Source of the DNA: Wocania ichthyoenteri Th78
Lineage (GTDB): Bacteria; Bacteroidota; Bacteroidia; Flavobacteriales; Flavobacteriaceae
Assembly (NCBI RefSeq): GCF_000789235.1
Contig: NZ_KN525716.1
Location: 3,880,212-3,944,211, forward strand
Length of the DNA: 64,000 nucleotides
Direction of reading: 5' to 3'
Under the pieces are notes generated by a model that saw only the letters and a program-made list of their open reading frames with translations, was not told the origin of the DNA and ran no database searches. Numbering within the stretch: the first letter of the stretch is position 1; every line of letters begins with the position of its first letter. Position numbers and translations under genes: made by a program. Positions 54,083 to 61,695 of this stretch are shown piece after piece.

Positions 54083-56779
54083 ATGAACACAACAATATAT
54101 AACCCAGCAAACAAAAGGAAAGACCAATTAATCGAAGAATTTGTAGTTAGGACTAAACTCTTTGATTCAATTATGTCAGATGTAAAGACGACAGATATTA
54201 AATACCCAGGTCAACATTACTTATTAATAGGACAAAGAGGCTCAGGAAAAACAACTTTAATACATAGAATCAAATATGCAATTGAAGATGATAAGGAATT
54301 ATCCAACCTGATTCCAATGACATTAGGAGAAGAACAATATGGAATAAGTGAACTAATAAATCTTTGGGAAAAAATAAGTGAAATTTTAGAAGATTATTAT
54401 GGTTTTTCTAATTTATATAATGAAATAGAAGATGAAATTAATAAATCAAATAGTGAAGAGAATTGTTTTGAAATTCTAGTAAAAAGCTTGAAAAATCAAA
54501 ACAAAGTACTTGTTCTTTTTATCGATAATTTTGGAGACTTGCTGAAGAAATTTTCAGATTTAGAAATAAAAAGACTGAGAGAAATATTAATGACATGTTC
54601 TTCTTTGAGGTTAATTGCAGCTTCTCCCGTTTTAATTGAACAAATTCTTGATTATCAAAAACCATTATTTGAGTTTTTTAAAACGATTCCATTAAAAGGT
54701 TTAAATAATGAAGAGATTAAAAACTTACTTTTAAAACTATCTGAATTAGATAATTCAGTAAAACAGATTAATCATATAATAGAACACAACCCTGAAAGAA
54801 TAGAAATACTAAGAATATTAACAGGTGGTGTTACAAGAACTATTGTTTCACTATATAAAATATTTGTTGATAACGTTGGAGGTAGTTCTATCAAAGATTT
54901 GCAACTAACATTAGATGCTGTTACACCGTTGTATAAACATCGAATGGATGATTTACCTAAAAACCAACAAAAAATAGTTGATATCGTTGCAAAAAGTTGG
55001 GATGCTACAAGTGTAAAAAGTATAGCTAAGAATTCTAGAATTGAAAGCAAAATAGTGTCTGCACAACTAAGATATTTAGAGAAGAGTCAAATAATTGAAA
55101 AAATTCAGACCGGTAAGAAGAATCATCTTTATCAGATAAAAGAACGTTTTTTCAATATTTGGTATTTAATGAGATATGGTAGAAAATATGACAAAAAACG
55201 TGTTATTTGGCTTGTTAGGTTTCTGGAATCATGGTGTAGCAAAGAAGAGCTAGAAAAAAGGGTTAGTTCTCATATACACTCGCTAAACAATGGCGAATAC
55301 GATGATGCTGCTGCAATTCTCTTAGGAGAGGCGTATTTAGGATGTAAAACTATAGATATCAACTTAAAAAAAGAATTAGTTTTAAAATCAAAAGAAATAT
55401 TGCCCGAAAATTTAACGGTCGGAATGTCTATTTCAGATTCTGATTTGTATTCATCAGCATTTAAATTTTATTTAAATGAAGATTATGAATCTGCATTAAA
55501 GATAGCTCTTGAAATTTCTAAAAAAGATAAAATTTATGGTTTTATAGCAAATGCATTTTATCAAATTGACGATTTAGAGAATGCTTTAAAGTATTCAGAT
55601 CTCCTAATGGATTCAGGAAAAGAGATTGACAATATAGATTATGGATTAAGAGGTTCAATTTTTCACAAATTGGGTGAGAATGAAAAGGCAATTAAGGAAT
55701 ACAAGGAAGCAATAGATAAAGGAGCTAAAGAAGCAATAGGAGATTTAGGGTTTTTATACCTTCAAATGGATAATTATGATTTAGCTGAAGAGTATTTACT
55801 TGAAGGTATAAAACATGATGATTCGAAATCAAAATCATCGCATTTTTTAGGTCATTTATATGCTATAAAAAATTCAAAAAATAAAGCTATAAAATATTAC
55901 AAACAAGCCATTAAATTAGGAGATAATAGAGCTAATCTGTGTTTAGCTAGATTATATGATGATAATGACGATTTTGATAATGCTATTATTTATTTTAAAA
56001 AAGCTCTAAAATATTATCCAGAAGAAAGTTCGATTGACTTAGCAATTACTTTACTTGAACAAGACAGCGAAAACAAAGAAGCCGAAAAATTATTAAAATC
56101 TATTAAAGATTCCAATGATCCAAAAATTCAATTTTTAATAGCGCAAGTTTATGACATTTATGCTGAAAATTATTCTAAAGCAAAATTGCATTATAACAAA
56201 TCAATTAAATTGGGTAATAAAAAAGCAATTCACAAATTAGCACATGTTTACGAAAGTATGGGTGATTTTAAAAACGCTGAAAAATACTTTTTAAAAAGCT
56301 ACGAGGAAATCGAAGATTATGATGCTCTAGTATGCTTATCAGAATTGTATTTAGATTCTAATGAATTTAAAGAAAAAGCATTAAATCATATTAAGCTTGC
56401 TAATGAAAATATTAAATTTAATACTCTTAAAAATCTGCTTTTTGCAAAAGTATTGCTTTGGAATGACGAAATCGAAAAGTCTTTAGAAATTATTAATCCA
56501 ATCCTAGATTCATTTGAAGATAATGAAGATAGTGAAGATTTTCAATATGAACTAAATGATATTATCGAATATTTTATAGAACTAATAAGTGTAGGTTACT
56601 ACAATATTGTTTATGACTTATTAAATAAATATCAATTAATTGATAAGTTTAAACCTATTTATTTTACTTTAATGCATTACATGAAAGATGAATTTCCAGA
56701 TGAGTATTTAAAAATGGGAGAAGAACTAAAAGAGGTTGTTGAAGAAATTATTGATGATATTGAAAATAAAAAAAAGTAG
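54083..56779 (+). CDS. P-loop ATPase with C-terminal TPR/SEL1-like repeats (second of a pair)
   Basis: Start chosen at 54083 (MNTTIYNPANKRK, 898 residues), two nt after the first ATPase stop; an upstream ATG (54053) overlaps that gene by 28 nt. Walker A LIGQRGSGKTT lies at about 47-57. The Walker B-like VLFIDNFGDLL has Asn in place of the usual catalytic Glu. A wHTH (ATSVKSIAKNSRIESKIVSAQLRYL...ERFFNIWYLMRYGRK) follows at about 310-370. Residues about 430-850 are TPR/SEL1-like repeats (GENEKAIKEYKEAIDKGAKEA). Likely a sensor or scaffold partner of the first ATPase. Defence function is inferred from cassette context only. Confidence 0.8.
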   Translation: MNTTIYNPANKRKDQLIEEFVVRTKLFDSIMSDVKTTDIKYPGQHYLLIGQRGSGKTTLIHRIKYAIEDDKELSNLIPMTLGEEQYGISELINLWEKISEILEDYYGFSNLYNEIEDEINKSNSEENCFEILVKSLKNQNKVLVLFIDNFGDLLKKFSDLEIKRLREILMTCSSLRLIAASPVLIEQILDYQKPLFEFFKTIPLKGLNNEEIKNLLLKLSELDNSVKQINHIIEHNPERIEILRILTGGVTRTIVSLYKIFVDNVGGSSIKDLQLTLDAVTPLYKHRMDDLPKNQQKIVDIVAKSWDATSVKSIAKNSRIESKIVSAQLRYLEKSQIIEKIQTGKKNHLYQIKERFFNIWYLMRYGRKYDKKRVIWLVRFLESWCSKEELEKRVSSHIHSLNNGEYDDAAAILLGEAYLGCKTIDINLKKELVLKSKEILPENLTVGMSISDSDLYSSAFKFYLNEDYESALKIALEISKKDKIYGFIANAFYQIDDLENALKYSDLLMDSGKEIDNIDYGLRGSIFHKLGENEKAIKEYKEAIDKGAKEAIGDLGFLYLQMDNYDLAEEYLLEGIKHDDSKSKSSHFLGHLYAIKNSKNKAIKYYKQAIKLGDNRANLCLARLYDDNDDFDNAIIYFKKALKYYPEESSIDLAITLLEQDSENKEAEKLLKSIKDSNDPKIQFLIAQVYDIYAENYSKAKLHYNKSIKLGNKKAIHKLAHVYESMGDFKNAEKYFLKSYEEIEDYDALVCLSELYLDSNEFKEKALNHIKLANENIKFNTLKNLLFAKVLLWNDEIEKSLEIINPILDSFEDNEDSEDFQYELNDIIEYFIELISVGYYNIVYDLLNKYQLIDKFKPIYFTLMHYMKDEFPDEYLKMGEELKEVVEEIIDDIENKKK

Positions 56780-56793
56780 TTGGTTTTGGTTTA

Positions 56794-56871
56794 GACCTCA
56801 TAAAATTTTGACAAAACAATAGGTGAGTGGAGCGTACATATTTTAGGGCTCTAGTAATACAGTTTCTATAG
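56794..56871 (+). repeat. A repeat, copy 2
   Basis: GACCTCATAAAATTTTGACA, AAACAATAGGTGAGTGGAG and TTTTAGGGCTCTAGTAATAC. It lies just after the stop of the second ATPase gene. Confidence 0.75.
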
Positions 56872-57062
56872 TGTTTGAAGTATACAAAGGATTTCAAAGT
56901 AATCTTAACCAGTTACAATGTTTCCTAAAATATAGCGTAACGAGCCGTAATTGTTTCCAAAATTATATGCAGTCATGATTTTTTTGTTTCTTTTTTTATC
57001 AAGAAAAAAAGATATAATCAAAACTTAAGAAGTTCAAAACATCAATTTCTATTTTACATAAT

Positions 57063-57210
57063 ATTCTCGTTCCTAATTAAAAAGTTTAAATAGTAACGAG
57101 AATAGAATAAGTGCTTAGAATTTTATTTTTCTTAAAATTTAAGCTCTTATGGAATGCTACGAGAATCGCATAGAAAAAAATATTACCTACAAATACTCAA
57201 TTACGAGAAT
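57063..57210 (+). repeat. Cluster of ACGAGAAT motifs
   Basis: ACGAGAAT is at 57096-57103, 57159-57166 and 57203-57210, and inverted as ATTCTCGT at 57063-57070. The spacing is irregular. It may be an operator cluster. Confidence 0.45.
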
Positions 57211-57252
57211 TATGATAACAGTTAAAAGTTAGCTTTTTTTTTGGCGCTGGCA

Positions 57253-57400
57253 AAGCGGTTGGAAATTGTGTTTAAAAATAAATGCCATATAAGGCATTTA
57301 AATTTTTAAAAAGCAATAAGCGCATTTGGCAGCGGCTATTTTACATAACGGCTAATTATAGATACAAATGTTTTAAAAAACGCTGCGAAGCAAACCGCTT
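57253..57400. repeat. Palindromic block between A and B repeats
   Basis: AAGCGGTT (57253-57260) and its inverted AACCGCTT (57393-57400) bracket a block containing the AAATGCC/GGCATTT hairpin and TTTTACATAACGGCTAATTA, which resembles the B repeat end. It separates A copy 2 from B copy 2 by an extra ~530 nt compared with the 52437-52590 arrangement. Confidence 0.5.
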
Positions 57401-57405
57401 ATTAG

Positions 57406-57485
57406 TTTAATGACCCAAGTTCCAGTTATTCTTATGAAAACAAATGCTTCTGGGATATTTTACATAATACTACATTATAGCTATC
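57406..57485 (+). repeat. B repeat, copy 2
   Basis: TTTAATGACCCAAGTTCCAG, GCTTCTGGGATATTTTACAT and AATACTACATTATAGCTATC, nearly identical to 52511-52590. Confidence 0.8.
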
Positions 57486-57589
57486 ATTTTTTTTATAAAT
57501 AGAATGATTGTACTAAGCATCATAATTTCTCCAGCGCGCCATCTGTGTTATAAATAGCTTCATCCACCGGATAAACCTATTTATAAAAT

Positions 57590-57637
57590 GTACTATAATG
57601 TTCTGCGTTATGTAACTTTGCTTTGGTAAAAGCGAAG
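57590..57637 (+). repeat. C repeat, copy 3
   Basis: GTACTATAATGTTCTGCGTT, ATGTAACTTTGCTTTGGTAA, AAGCGAAG. Nearly identical in its first half to 52639-52690. Confidence 0.8.
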
Positions 57638-57692
57638 TTCTTTAACCCAATTTTATTGGATTTTTTTCTTTCTAAAAGCTTCTTAAAAAAAT

Positions 57693-57754
57693 GTAATGGA
57701 ATACTCTTTTTGCAGAAAGGGCAGAGGAGTGGAGGCAAAATGTGTATGGAATGG
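57693..57754 (+). repeat. D repeat, copy 4
   Basis: GTAATGGAATACTCTTTTTG followed by a more divergent GGGCAGAGGAGTGGAGGCA middle and TGTGTATGGAATGG end. Confidence 0.7.
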
Positions 57755-57900
57755 CATAATATTAACGAAACATATGTCAATAAGTCATTAAATACTCTTA
57801 AATTTTGATAATTTATTGCAATATTGAAGTTTGTGCTGTCGATATTCTATTGGCATAAAATTTGAACTTAACTCAACTTAAACAATTAAAATATTATAAT

Positions 57901-58059
57901 ATGAATGATTTAAAAGTTGGAGATGTAGTTGTATTAAAATCTGGAGGGCCTAGCATGACAATATATCAAATTGGTAATGATGTTAGCTGTAAATGGTTTG
58001 ATGGCAATGAACTAAAATACGGTGGTTTTGTAAAAGAAGAATTAGAACTAGAAGAATAA
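57901..58059 (+). CDS. DUF2158/YodC-family small protein
   Basis: Start chosen at 57901 (MNDLKVGDVVVLKSGGPSMT), giving 52 residues; an upstream in-frame ATG at 57862 adds 13 unlikely codons. The VGDVVVLKSGGPSMTIYQI...VSCKWFDG pattern is the DUF2158 signature. It is the first gene after the D repeat of this cassette. Function unknown; these proteins occur in mobile and defence contexts. Confidence 0.85.
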   Translation: MNDLKVGDVVVLKSGGPSMTIYQIGNDVSCKWFDGNELKYGGFVKEELELEE

Positions 58060-58129
58060 CTTTTGCTCTTATAAAAAAAATATACGGAGATTTTACCCTC
58101 TACATTTCCGAAAGGAATAATAATCTTTT

Positions 58130-58215
58130 CGGAGTTGGCAGAGCGGTCTAATGCAGCTGATTTATAATCAGCCGAACTCTAACGGGTTCCATGGGTTCGA
58201 ATCCCATACTCTCCG
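58130..58215 (+). tRNA. Type II tRNA-like gene with UAU anticodon
   Basis: A cloverleaf can be drawn: D stem GCA/TGC, anticodon stem GCTGA/TCAGC around loop TTTATAA (58161-58167, anticodon TAT at 58163-58165), long variable arm GAACTC-TAAC-GGGTTC, and T arm ATGGG-TTCGAAT-CCCAT. The body is tRNA-Ser-like. The 5' acceptor strand GGAGT lacks two bases relative to the 3' ACTCTCC strand, so pairing is imperfect. CCA is not encoded. A UAU anticodon on a type II body is not a standard isoacceptor. It may be degenerate, or an unusual tRNA carried by the cassette. Confidence 0.55.
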
Positions 58216-58218
58216 CAA

Positions 58219-58244
58219 GAAAGACTCTCGAAAGGGAGTCTTTC
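58219..58244 (+). terminator. Terminator after the tRNA-like gene
   Basis: Stem AAAGACTC / GAGTCTTT with loop of about 8 nt, immediately after the tRNA-like gene. Confidence 0.8.
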
Positions 58245-58308
58245 CCATTTATAATAGTTATTTAAAATATTAATGTTAATAAATAATATCATTTTGTTAA
58301 CATATAAC

Positions 58309-58325
58309 ATCTCGTTAAATGAGAT
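58309..58325. promoter_or_regulatory. Candidate operator of the HTH-S24 regulator
   Basis: ATCTC-GTTAAAT-GAGAT is an inverted repeat 49 nt upstream of the regulator start, in an AT-rich promoter region. Confidence 0.5.
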
Positions 58326-58373
58326 ATTATAGCACTATTATTTAATTTTACATCTGTAAATCAATTCATTATA

Positions 58374-59018
58374 ATGAATCGTATAAAAGAGGTTTTAGAA
58401 AGTAAAGGTATTAAGCAAATTTGGCTAGCTGAAAGATTAGAAAAGAGCTACAATATGGTTAACTCATATGTCCAAAATAGGAGACAACCAAGTCTTGAAG
58501 ATTTATTCAAGATTGCAAAAATATTAGATGTTGCAGTTGCTGAGTTATTAGAAACTCATACTTCTAAAAAAACTTATGATTCTTCTATGCAATCGACAAA
58601 TTTAAAAGTTGCTGAAGGTGAAGAAGAGTATGAAAAAATGATAAACATACCAGTATTAGGAAATGTTGCATGTGGATATCCTCTTTTTGCTGAAGAAAAT
58701 ATTGAAACAGAAATTTCTATTTCAACAAAGCTCATTAGAAAGAATAAAAAGTATTTTATTCTTCGAGCATCTGGTGACTCAATGAACAAAGCTAATATAG
58801 ATGATGGAGATTTAGTCTTAATAAGAAAGGAACAAACCGCAGAAGATGGAGATAGAGTAGTGGCCTTAATTGATGATGAAGCTACAATCAAGGAATTTAA
58901 AAATAATTTAGACCATATTGTTTTGTTACCAAAATCAACAACTAAAGAGCATCAGCCAATTATATTAACAAGAGATTTTAAAATACAAGGCATTGTAGAA
59001 AGTATAATAAAAATTTAA
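58374..59018 (+). CDS. HTH-S24 (LexA-like) autoregulatory repressor
   Basis: The 214-residue protein has an XRE-type HTH (about 3-60; KQIWLAERLEKSYNMVNSYVQ) and a C-terminal S24 peptidase domain (about 92-213). It has Ser in SGDSM (S136) and Lys in DDEATIKEF (K173). The likely autocleavage site VACGYPLF has Cys100-Gly101 in place of the usual Ala-Gly. Such repressors derepress on DNA damage or other signals. It lies at the head of a CBASS-like operon and probably controls it. Confidence 0.92.
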   Translation: MNRIKEVLESKGIKQIWLAERLEKSYNMVNSYVQNRRQPSLEDLFKIAKILDVAVAELLETHTSKKTYDSSMQSTNLKVAEGEEEYEKMINIPVLGNVACGYPLFAEENIETEISISTKLIRKNKKYFILRASGDSMNKANIDDGDLVLIRKEQTAEDGDRVVALIDDEATIKEFKNNLDHIVLLPKSTTKEHQPIILTRDFKIQGIVESIIKI

Positions 59019-59028
59019 AATGTAAATA

Positions 59029-59250
59029 ATGAAAAAGAATCAACACGTAGTTCCACATAATAATGGTTGGGCAGTTAAAGGAGCAGGAAATCAAAAGGCA
59101 ACAAAAGTTACTTCTACTCAAAGGGAAGCAATTAACGTAGCTAGAAATATTGCGAAAAATCAAAAATCTGAACTTTTAGTTCATAACCAAAAAGGCCAAA
59201 TTAGACAGAAAGATAGTTTTGGCAACGATAATTTTCCACCAAAAGGCTAA
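59029..59250 (+). CDS. DUF2188 protein
   Basis: The 73-residue protein, with QHVVPHNNGWAVKGAGNQKA, AREAINVARNIAKNQ-like and QIRQKDSFGNDNFPPKG, is a clear DUF2188 member. It follows the S24 regulator by 10 nt and precedes the NUDIX gene by 12 nt, so it is operonic. Function unknown. Confidence 0.9.
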   Translation: MKKNQHVVPHNNGWAVKGAGNQKATKVTSTQREAINVARNIAKNQKSELLVHNQKGQIRQKDSFGNDNFPPKG

Positions 59251-59262
59251 TACTAAATATGT

Positions 59263-60123
59263 ATGTTAAGATTCATTTTAAAAATATTAGTTGCATTAAT
59301 TCTAATTATCATAGGTTATAATATAGATGAGTCGCTTCGTCCTGAATTCATTGGAGGTGGATACATTTTACTTATCACTATTTTGATTATTGATGGTTTT
59401 AATTTTTTTTATAAAAACAGGAAAAGGTTAAAGTTAACGTTGCATTCTTTTTGGATTAGCTTATTTGGAAAATACATAAGATTTTCCATGTCCTATCAGT
59501 ATGTAATTAAGGTTAATGATAAATACTTATTAGTACAAAACGCAAATCCAAATTGGAATTGGTATCAACACGTAGGAGGGAAGTATAAAAGGTTACCTGA
59601 AACACAAAGTGTTTTGAAGGGAATGAATGCTACTGATGATATAAAAATGAAGACAGCTGGATTAAAAAAAGGTGATTTAGCGGTTTTTGTTCCTGCTAGA
59701 AATGCAATGAAATTTCTTGATTGGTTTAATAGCGAAAAAAATCGTGAAATTTCTCATTGGAGAGAATTTTACGAAGAATTGTTGGGAGGGAAAGCAGATA
59801 ATAGAATCCTTAAAAAAAAGAATTTTCCTTACGTTAATTACAGATTCTTAAAATCGGTTCAAACTCCATTAAAAAGAGCTCCTATCGAATCTGGTTGGGA
59901 TTGTTGGGAGATTTTGCAATATGATGTTTTAGAATTGATACCAAATGAATCACAACAAAAGGAGTTGGAAGAATTATTATCTAAAGGAGATAGTGAGTAT
60001 ATCAAATGGGCTAGTGCTCAAATGATTAATAAACTAGGCTATGATGAGGGAGAGTTAAGTACTAAATACAATATTGGACCTCACGCAAAGTGGGTTTTAA
60101 ATTTAAAATGGAGTAAAGCATGA
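59263..60123 (+). CDS. Two-TM SMODS-associated NUDIX protein (CBASS effector candidate)
   Basis: The 286-residue protein has two N-terminal membrane helices (about 3-20 and 31-51) and a soluble NUDIX-like domain from about 75: YQYVIKVNDKYLLVQNANPNWNWYQHVGGKYK. A canonical NUDIX box with the RExxEE motif is not evident; HWREFYEELLGG at about 165 is a partial match (REFYEEL). It has the make-up of the SMODS-associated NUDIX effectors in cyclic-nucleotide defence systems. Its stop overlaps the CD-NTase start (ATGA). It is probably the membrane effector activated by the nucleotide signal. Confidence 0.8.
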   Translation: MLRFILKILVALILIIIGYNIDESLRPEFIGGGYILLITILIIDGFNFFYKNRKRLKLTLHSFWISLFGKYIRFSMSYQYVIKVNDKYLLVQNANPNWNWYQHVGGKYKRLPETQSVLKGMNATDDIKMKTAGLKKGDLAVFVPARNAMKFLDWFNSEKNREISHWREFYEELLGGKADNRILKKKNFPYVNYRFLKSVQTPLKRAPIESGWDCWEILQYDVLELIPNESQQKELEELLSKGDSEYIKWASAQMINKLGYDEGELSTKYNIGPHAKWVLNLKWSKA

Positions 60124-61268
60124 TATTATTTAAAAATAAAAATACGCAGTTAGACGATTTATTAGCTAGAATCGCTGAACAAATTCAATTAGATGATACG
60201 CGTAAAGAAAGAATGGAAACAGCTTATAGAGCTATCGAGAGTTTACTTAATGAGGATATTGGCTTTTTTAAAGATGCCGTTTTTGAAATATATCCTCAAG
60301 GTTCAGTTCGGATTGGGACAACTGTTAAACCAACTGGGAAAAATGAATTCGATTTAGACATAGTTGTGCATATTGTTATGGATTGGGAGAAATATTCTCC
60401 ACAATATATTTACAATCAATTAAAAAGAGTTCTGCAAAATAGTGATAGATATAAGGATAAAGTTGAATTAAAGAATAGATGTATTCGCCTAAACTATGCT
60501 GGTGATTTTCATATGGATATTTTACCTGGTTGTCAAGAAACAAGCTATGATGAAGATAAATTAGTTATACCAGATAGGGAGTTAGGAGATTGGACGTCGA
60601 GTAGCCCAAGAGGTTATGGTAATTGGTTTATTAATAAGTCAAATTTGGCAAAAATGACTTTACTAGAAAAGGCCTATGCAATGGAAAATTTGCCAGCTGA
60701 TGAATTTTCTAAAAAGAAACCTTTGCAAAGAGCAGTTCAGCTAATCAAGATGTATCGTGATGAGTATTTTAAGACTAATCCTAAAATGGCTACATCTAGT
60801 ATAATTTTAACAACTATTGCGGGTGAGTTTTATGAAGGAGAAGAATCAATTTTTGATACTATTGAAAATATCATAAATAAAATAAAACAAAATTTTAACA
60901 TCGTAGGGCTAGTTGGGAATCGTTTGAAAATATTAAACCCTGTTAACCCTCAAGAAGATTTTAGTGATAAGTGGGATGATGATAAAGAACCTGAATTGTA
61001 TGAACATTTTAAAAAATTCATACTTCATTTAGATAAACAATGGAAAATTTTAAAAGAAGAAAATGGTGTTATTGAGGAAGCAAATACAATAAAAGGGTTA
61101 TTTGGTGAAAAAGCGTTTTTAAGAGCACAAGATTCACAAGTAAACCAGCTTGAAAAAGCAAGGAAAATGAAAAGTATTGGTATAAATACTTCGACTGGTG
61201 TTTTAGTCGAATCACTTATTGATACTACGAAACCGATAAAAAACAATACTTTTTTCGGAAGTGAATAA
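60120..61268 (+). CDS. CD-NTase (SMODS cyclic-oligonucleotide synthase)
   Basis: The 382-residue protein has the nucleotidyltransferase signature PQGSVRIGTTVKP with G61-S62, catalytic acids D78 and D80 (FDLDIV) and the third Asp D133 (FHMDILPG), then a helical C-terminal OAS/cGAS-like domain. It should make a cyclic oligonucleotide second messenger that triggers the effector upon phage infection. It overlaps the NUDIX gene by 4 nt and the E2-like gene by 8 nt. Confidence 0.93.
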   Translation: MILFKNKNTQLDDLLARIAEQIQLDDTRKERMETAYRAIESLLNEDIGFFKDAVFEIYPQGSVRIGTTVKPTGKNEFDLDIVVHIVMDWEKYSPQYIYNQLKRVLQNSDRYKDKVELKNRCIRLNYAGDFHMDILPGCQETSYDEDKLVIPDRELGDWTSSSPRGYGNWFINKSNLAKMTLLEKAYAMENLPADEFSKKKPLQRAVQLIKMYRDEYFKTNPKMATSSIILTTIAGEFYEGEESIFDTIENIINKIKQNFNIVGLVGNRLKILNPVNPQEDFSDKWDDDKEPELYEHFKKFILHLDKQWKILKEENGVIEEANTIKGLFGEKAFLRAQDSQVNQLEKARKMKSIGINTSTGVLVESLIDTTKPIKNNTFFGSE

Positions 61269-61695
61269 ACAAAAAACACATACTTTATCTGAGCAATTTA
61301 TTGCTCTAAAAAGAAGCTATCCCGAATTCAACGTTAAGCTCTTAAAAGATTGTGTAGTATGTACTGGATTAATAAGACCTACTTCAAGAAGTATTAATTA
61401 TTCTTTTAAGTTAAAATATAGAATAGGCAAACGGCCAAAAGTTAATATTTTAGAGCCAGTTCTAAAAAGGAATTTTAAGAATGAAAAAATCCCACATGTT
61501 TATCCATTAAATGAGCTATGCTTGTATTACCCATCATATCAAGAGTTTAATTCATATATGTTGATTTCAGACTGTATTATTCCATGGACAAGTTTATGGC
61601 TGTTTCATTACGAAAATTGGCATATTACCGGTGAATGGAAAGGAGGAGGAATACATCCTGTGCCTAAAAAGAAAAAAAATGAGAAAAAAAAATAA
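61261..61695 (+). CDS. E2-like conjugating protein (stand-alone, short type II CBASS)
   Basis: The 144-residue protein starts with GTG at 61261. It has the bacterial E2 pattern: GLIRPTSRSINYSFKLKYRIGKRPKVNILEPVL, IPHVYPLNELCLYYP with the candidate catalytic Cys (C87), then IIPWTSLWLFHYENWHITGEWKGGGIHP. In CBASS, E2 proteins modify the CD-NTase to prime it. No E1 (Cap2-like) or JAB (Cap3-like) gene is present, matching the E2-only short type II arrangement. It overlaps the next gene by 17 nt. Confidence 0.85.
   Translation: MNKQKTHTLSEQFIALKRSYPEFNVKLLKDCVVCTGLIRPTSRSINYSFKLKYRIGKRPKVNILEPVLKRNFKNEKIPHVYPLNELCLYYPSYQEFNSYMLISDCIIPWTSLWLFHYENWHITGEWKGGGIHPVPKKKKNEKKK

Larger units (their letters stand above)
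56780..57900. other. Long cassette-border region with repeats and hairpins
   Basis: The 1121-nt region has the A repeat (56794-56871), a cluster of ACGAGAAT sites (57063-57210), a hairpin AAATGCC/GGCATTT (57280-57299), an inverted AAGCGGTT (57253-57260) and AACCGCTT (57393-57400) pair, then B (57406-57485), C (57590-57637) and D (57693-57754) repeats. No convincing gene; short ORFs over the repeats are probably not real. Confidence 0.65.

Noticed and set aside
48041..57637. C repeats as canonical integron attC sites
   Set aside because: The GTTATGT box only loosely fits GTTRRRY, and no integron integrase is in the window; kept as a hypothesis for the border repeats rather than an annotation.
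57577..57808. Opposed ORFs of 67 and 61 codons over the fourth C-D repeat
   Set aside because: Both lie entirely on repeat DNA and lack a plausible ribosome-binding site or family; likely by-products of the repeats.
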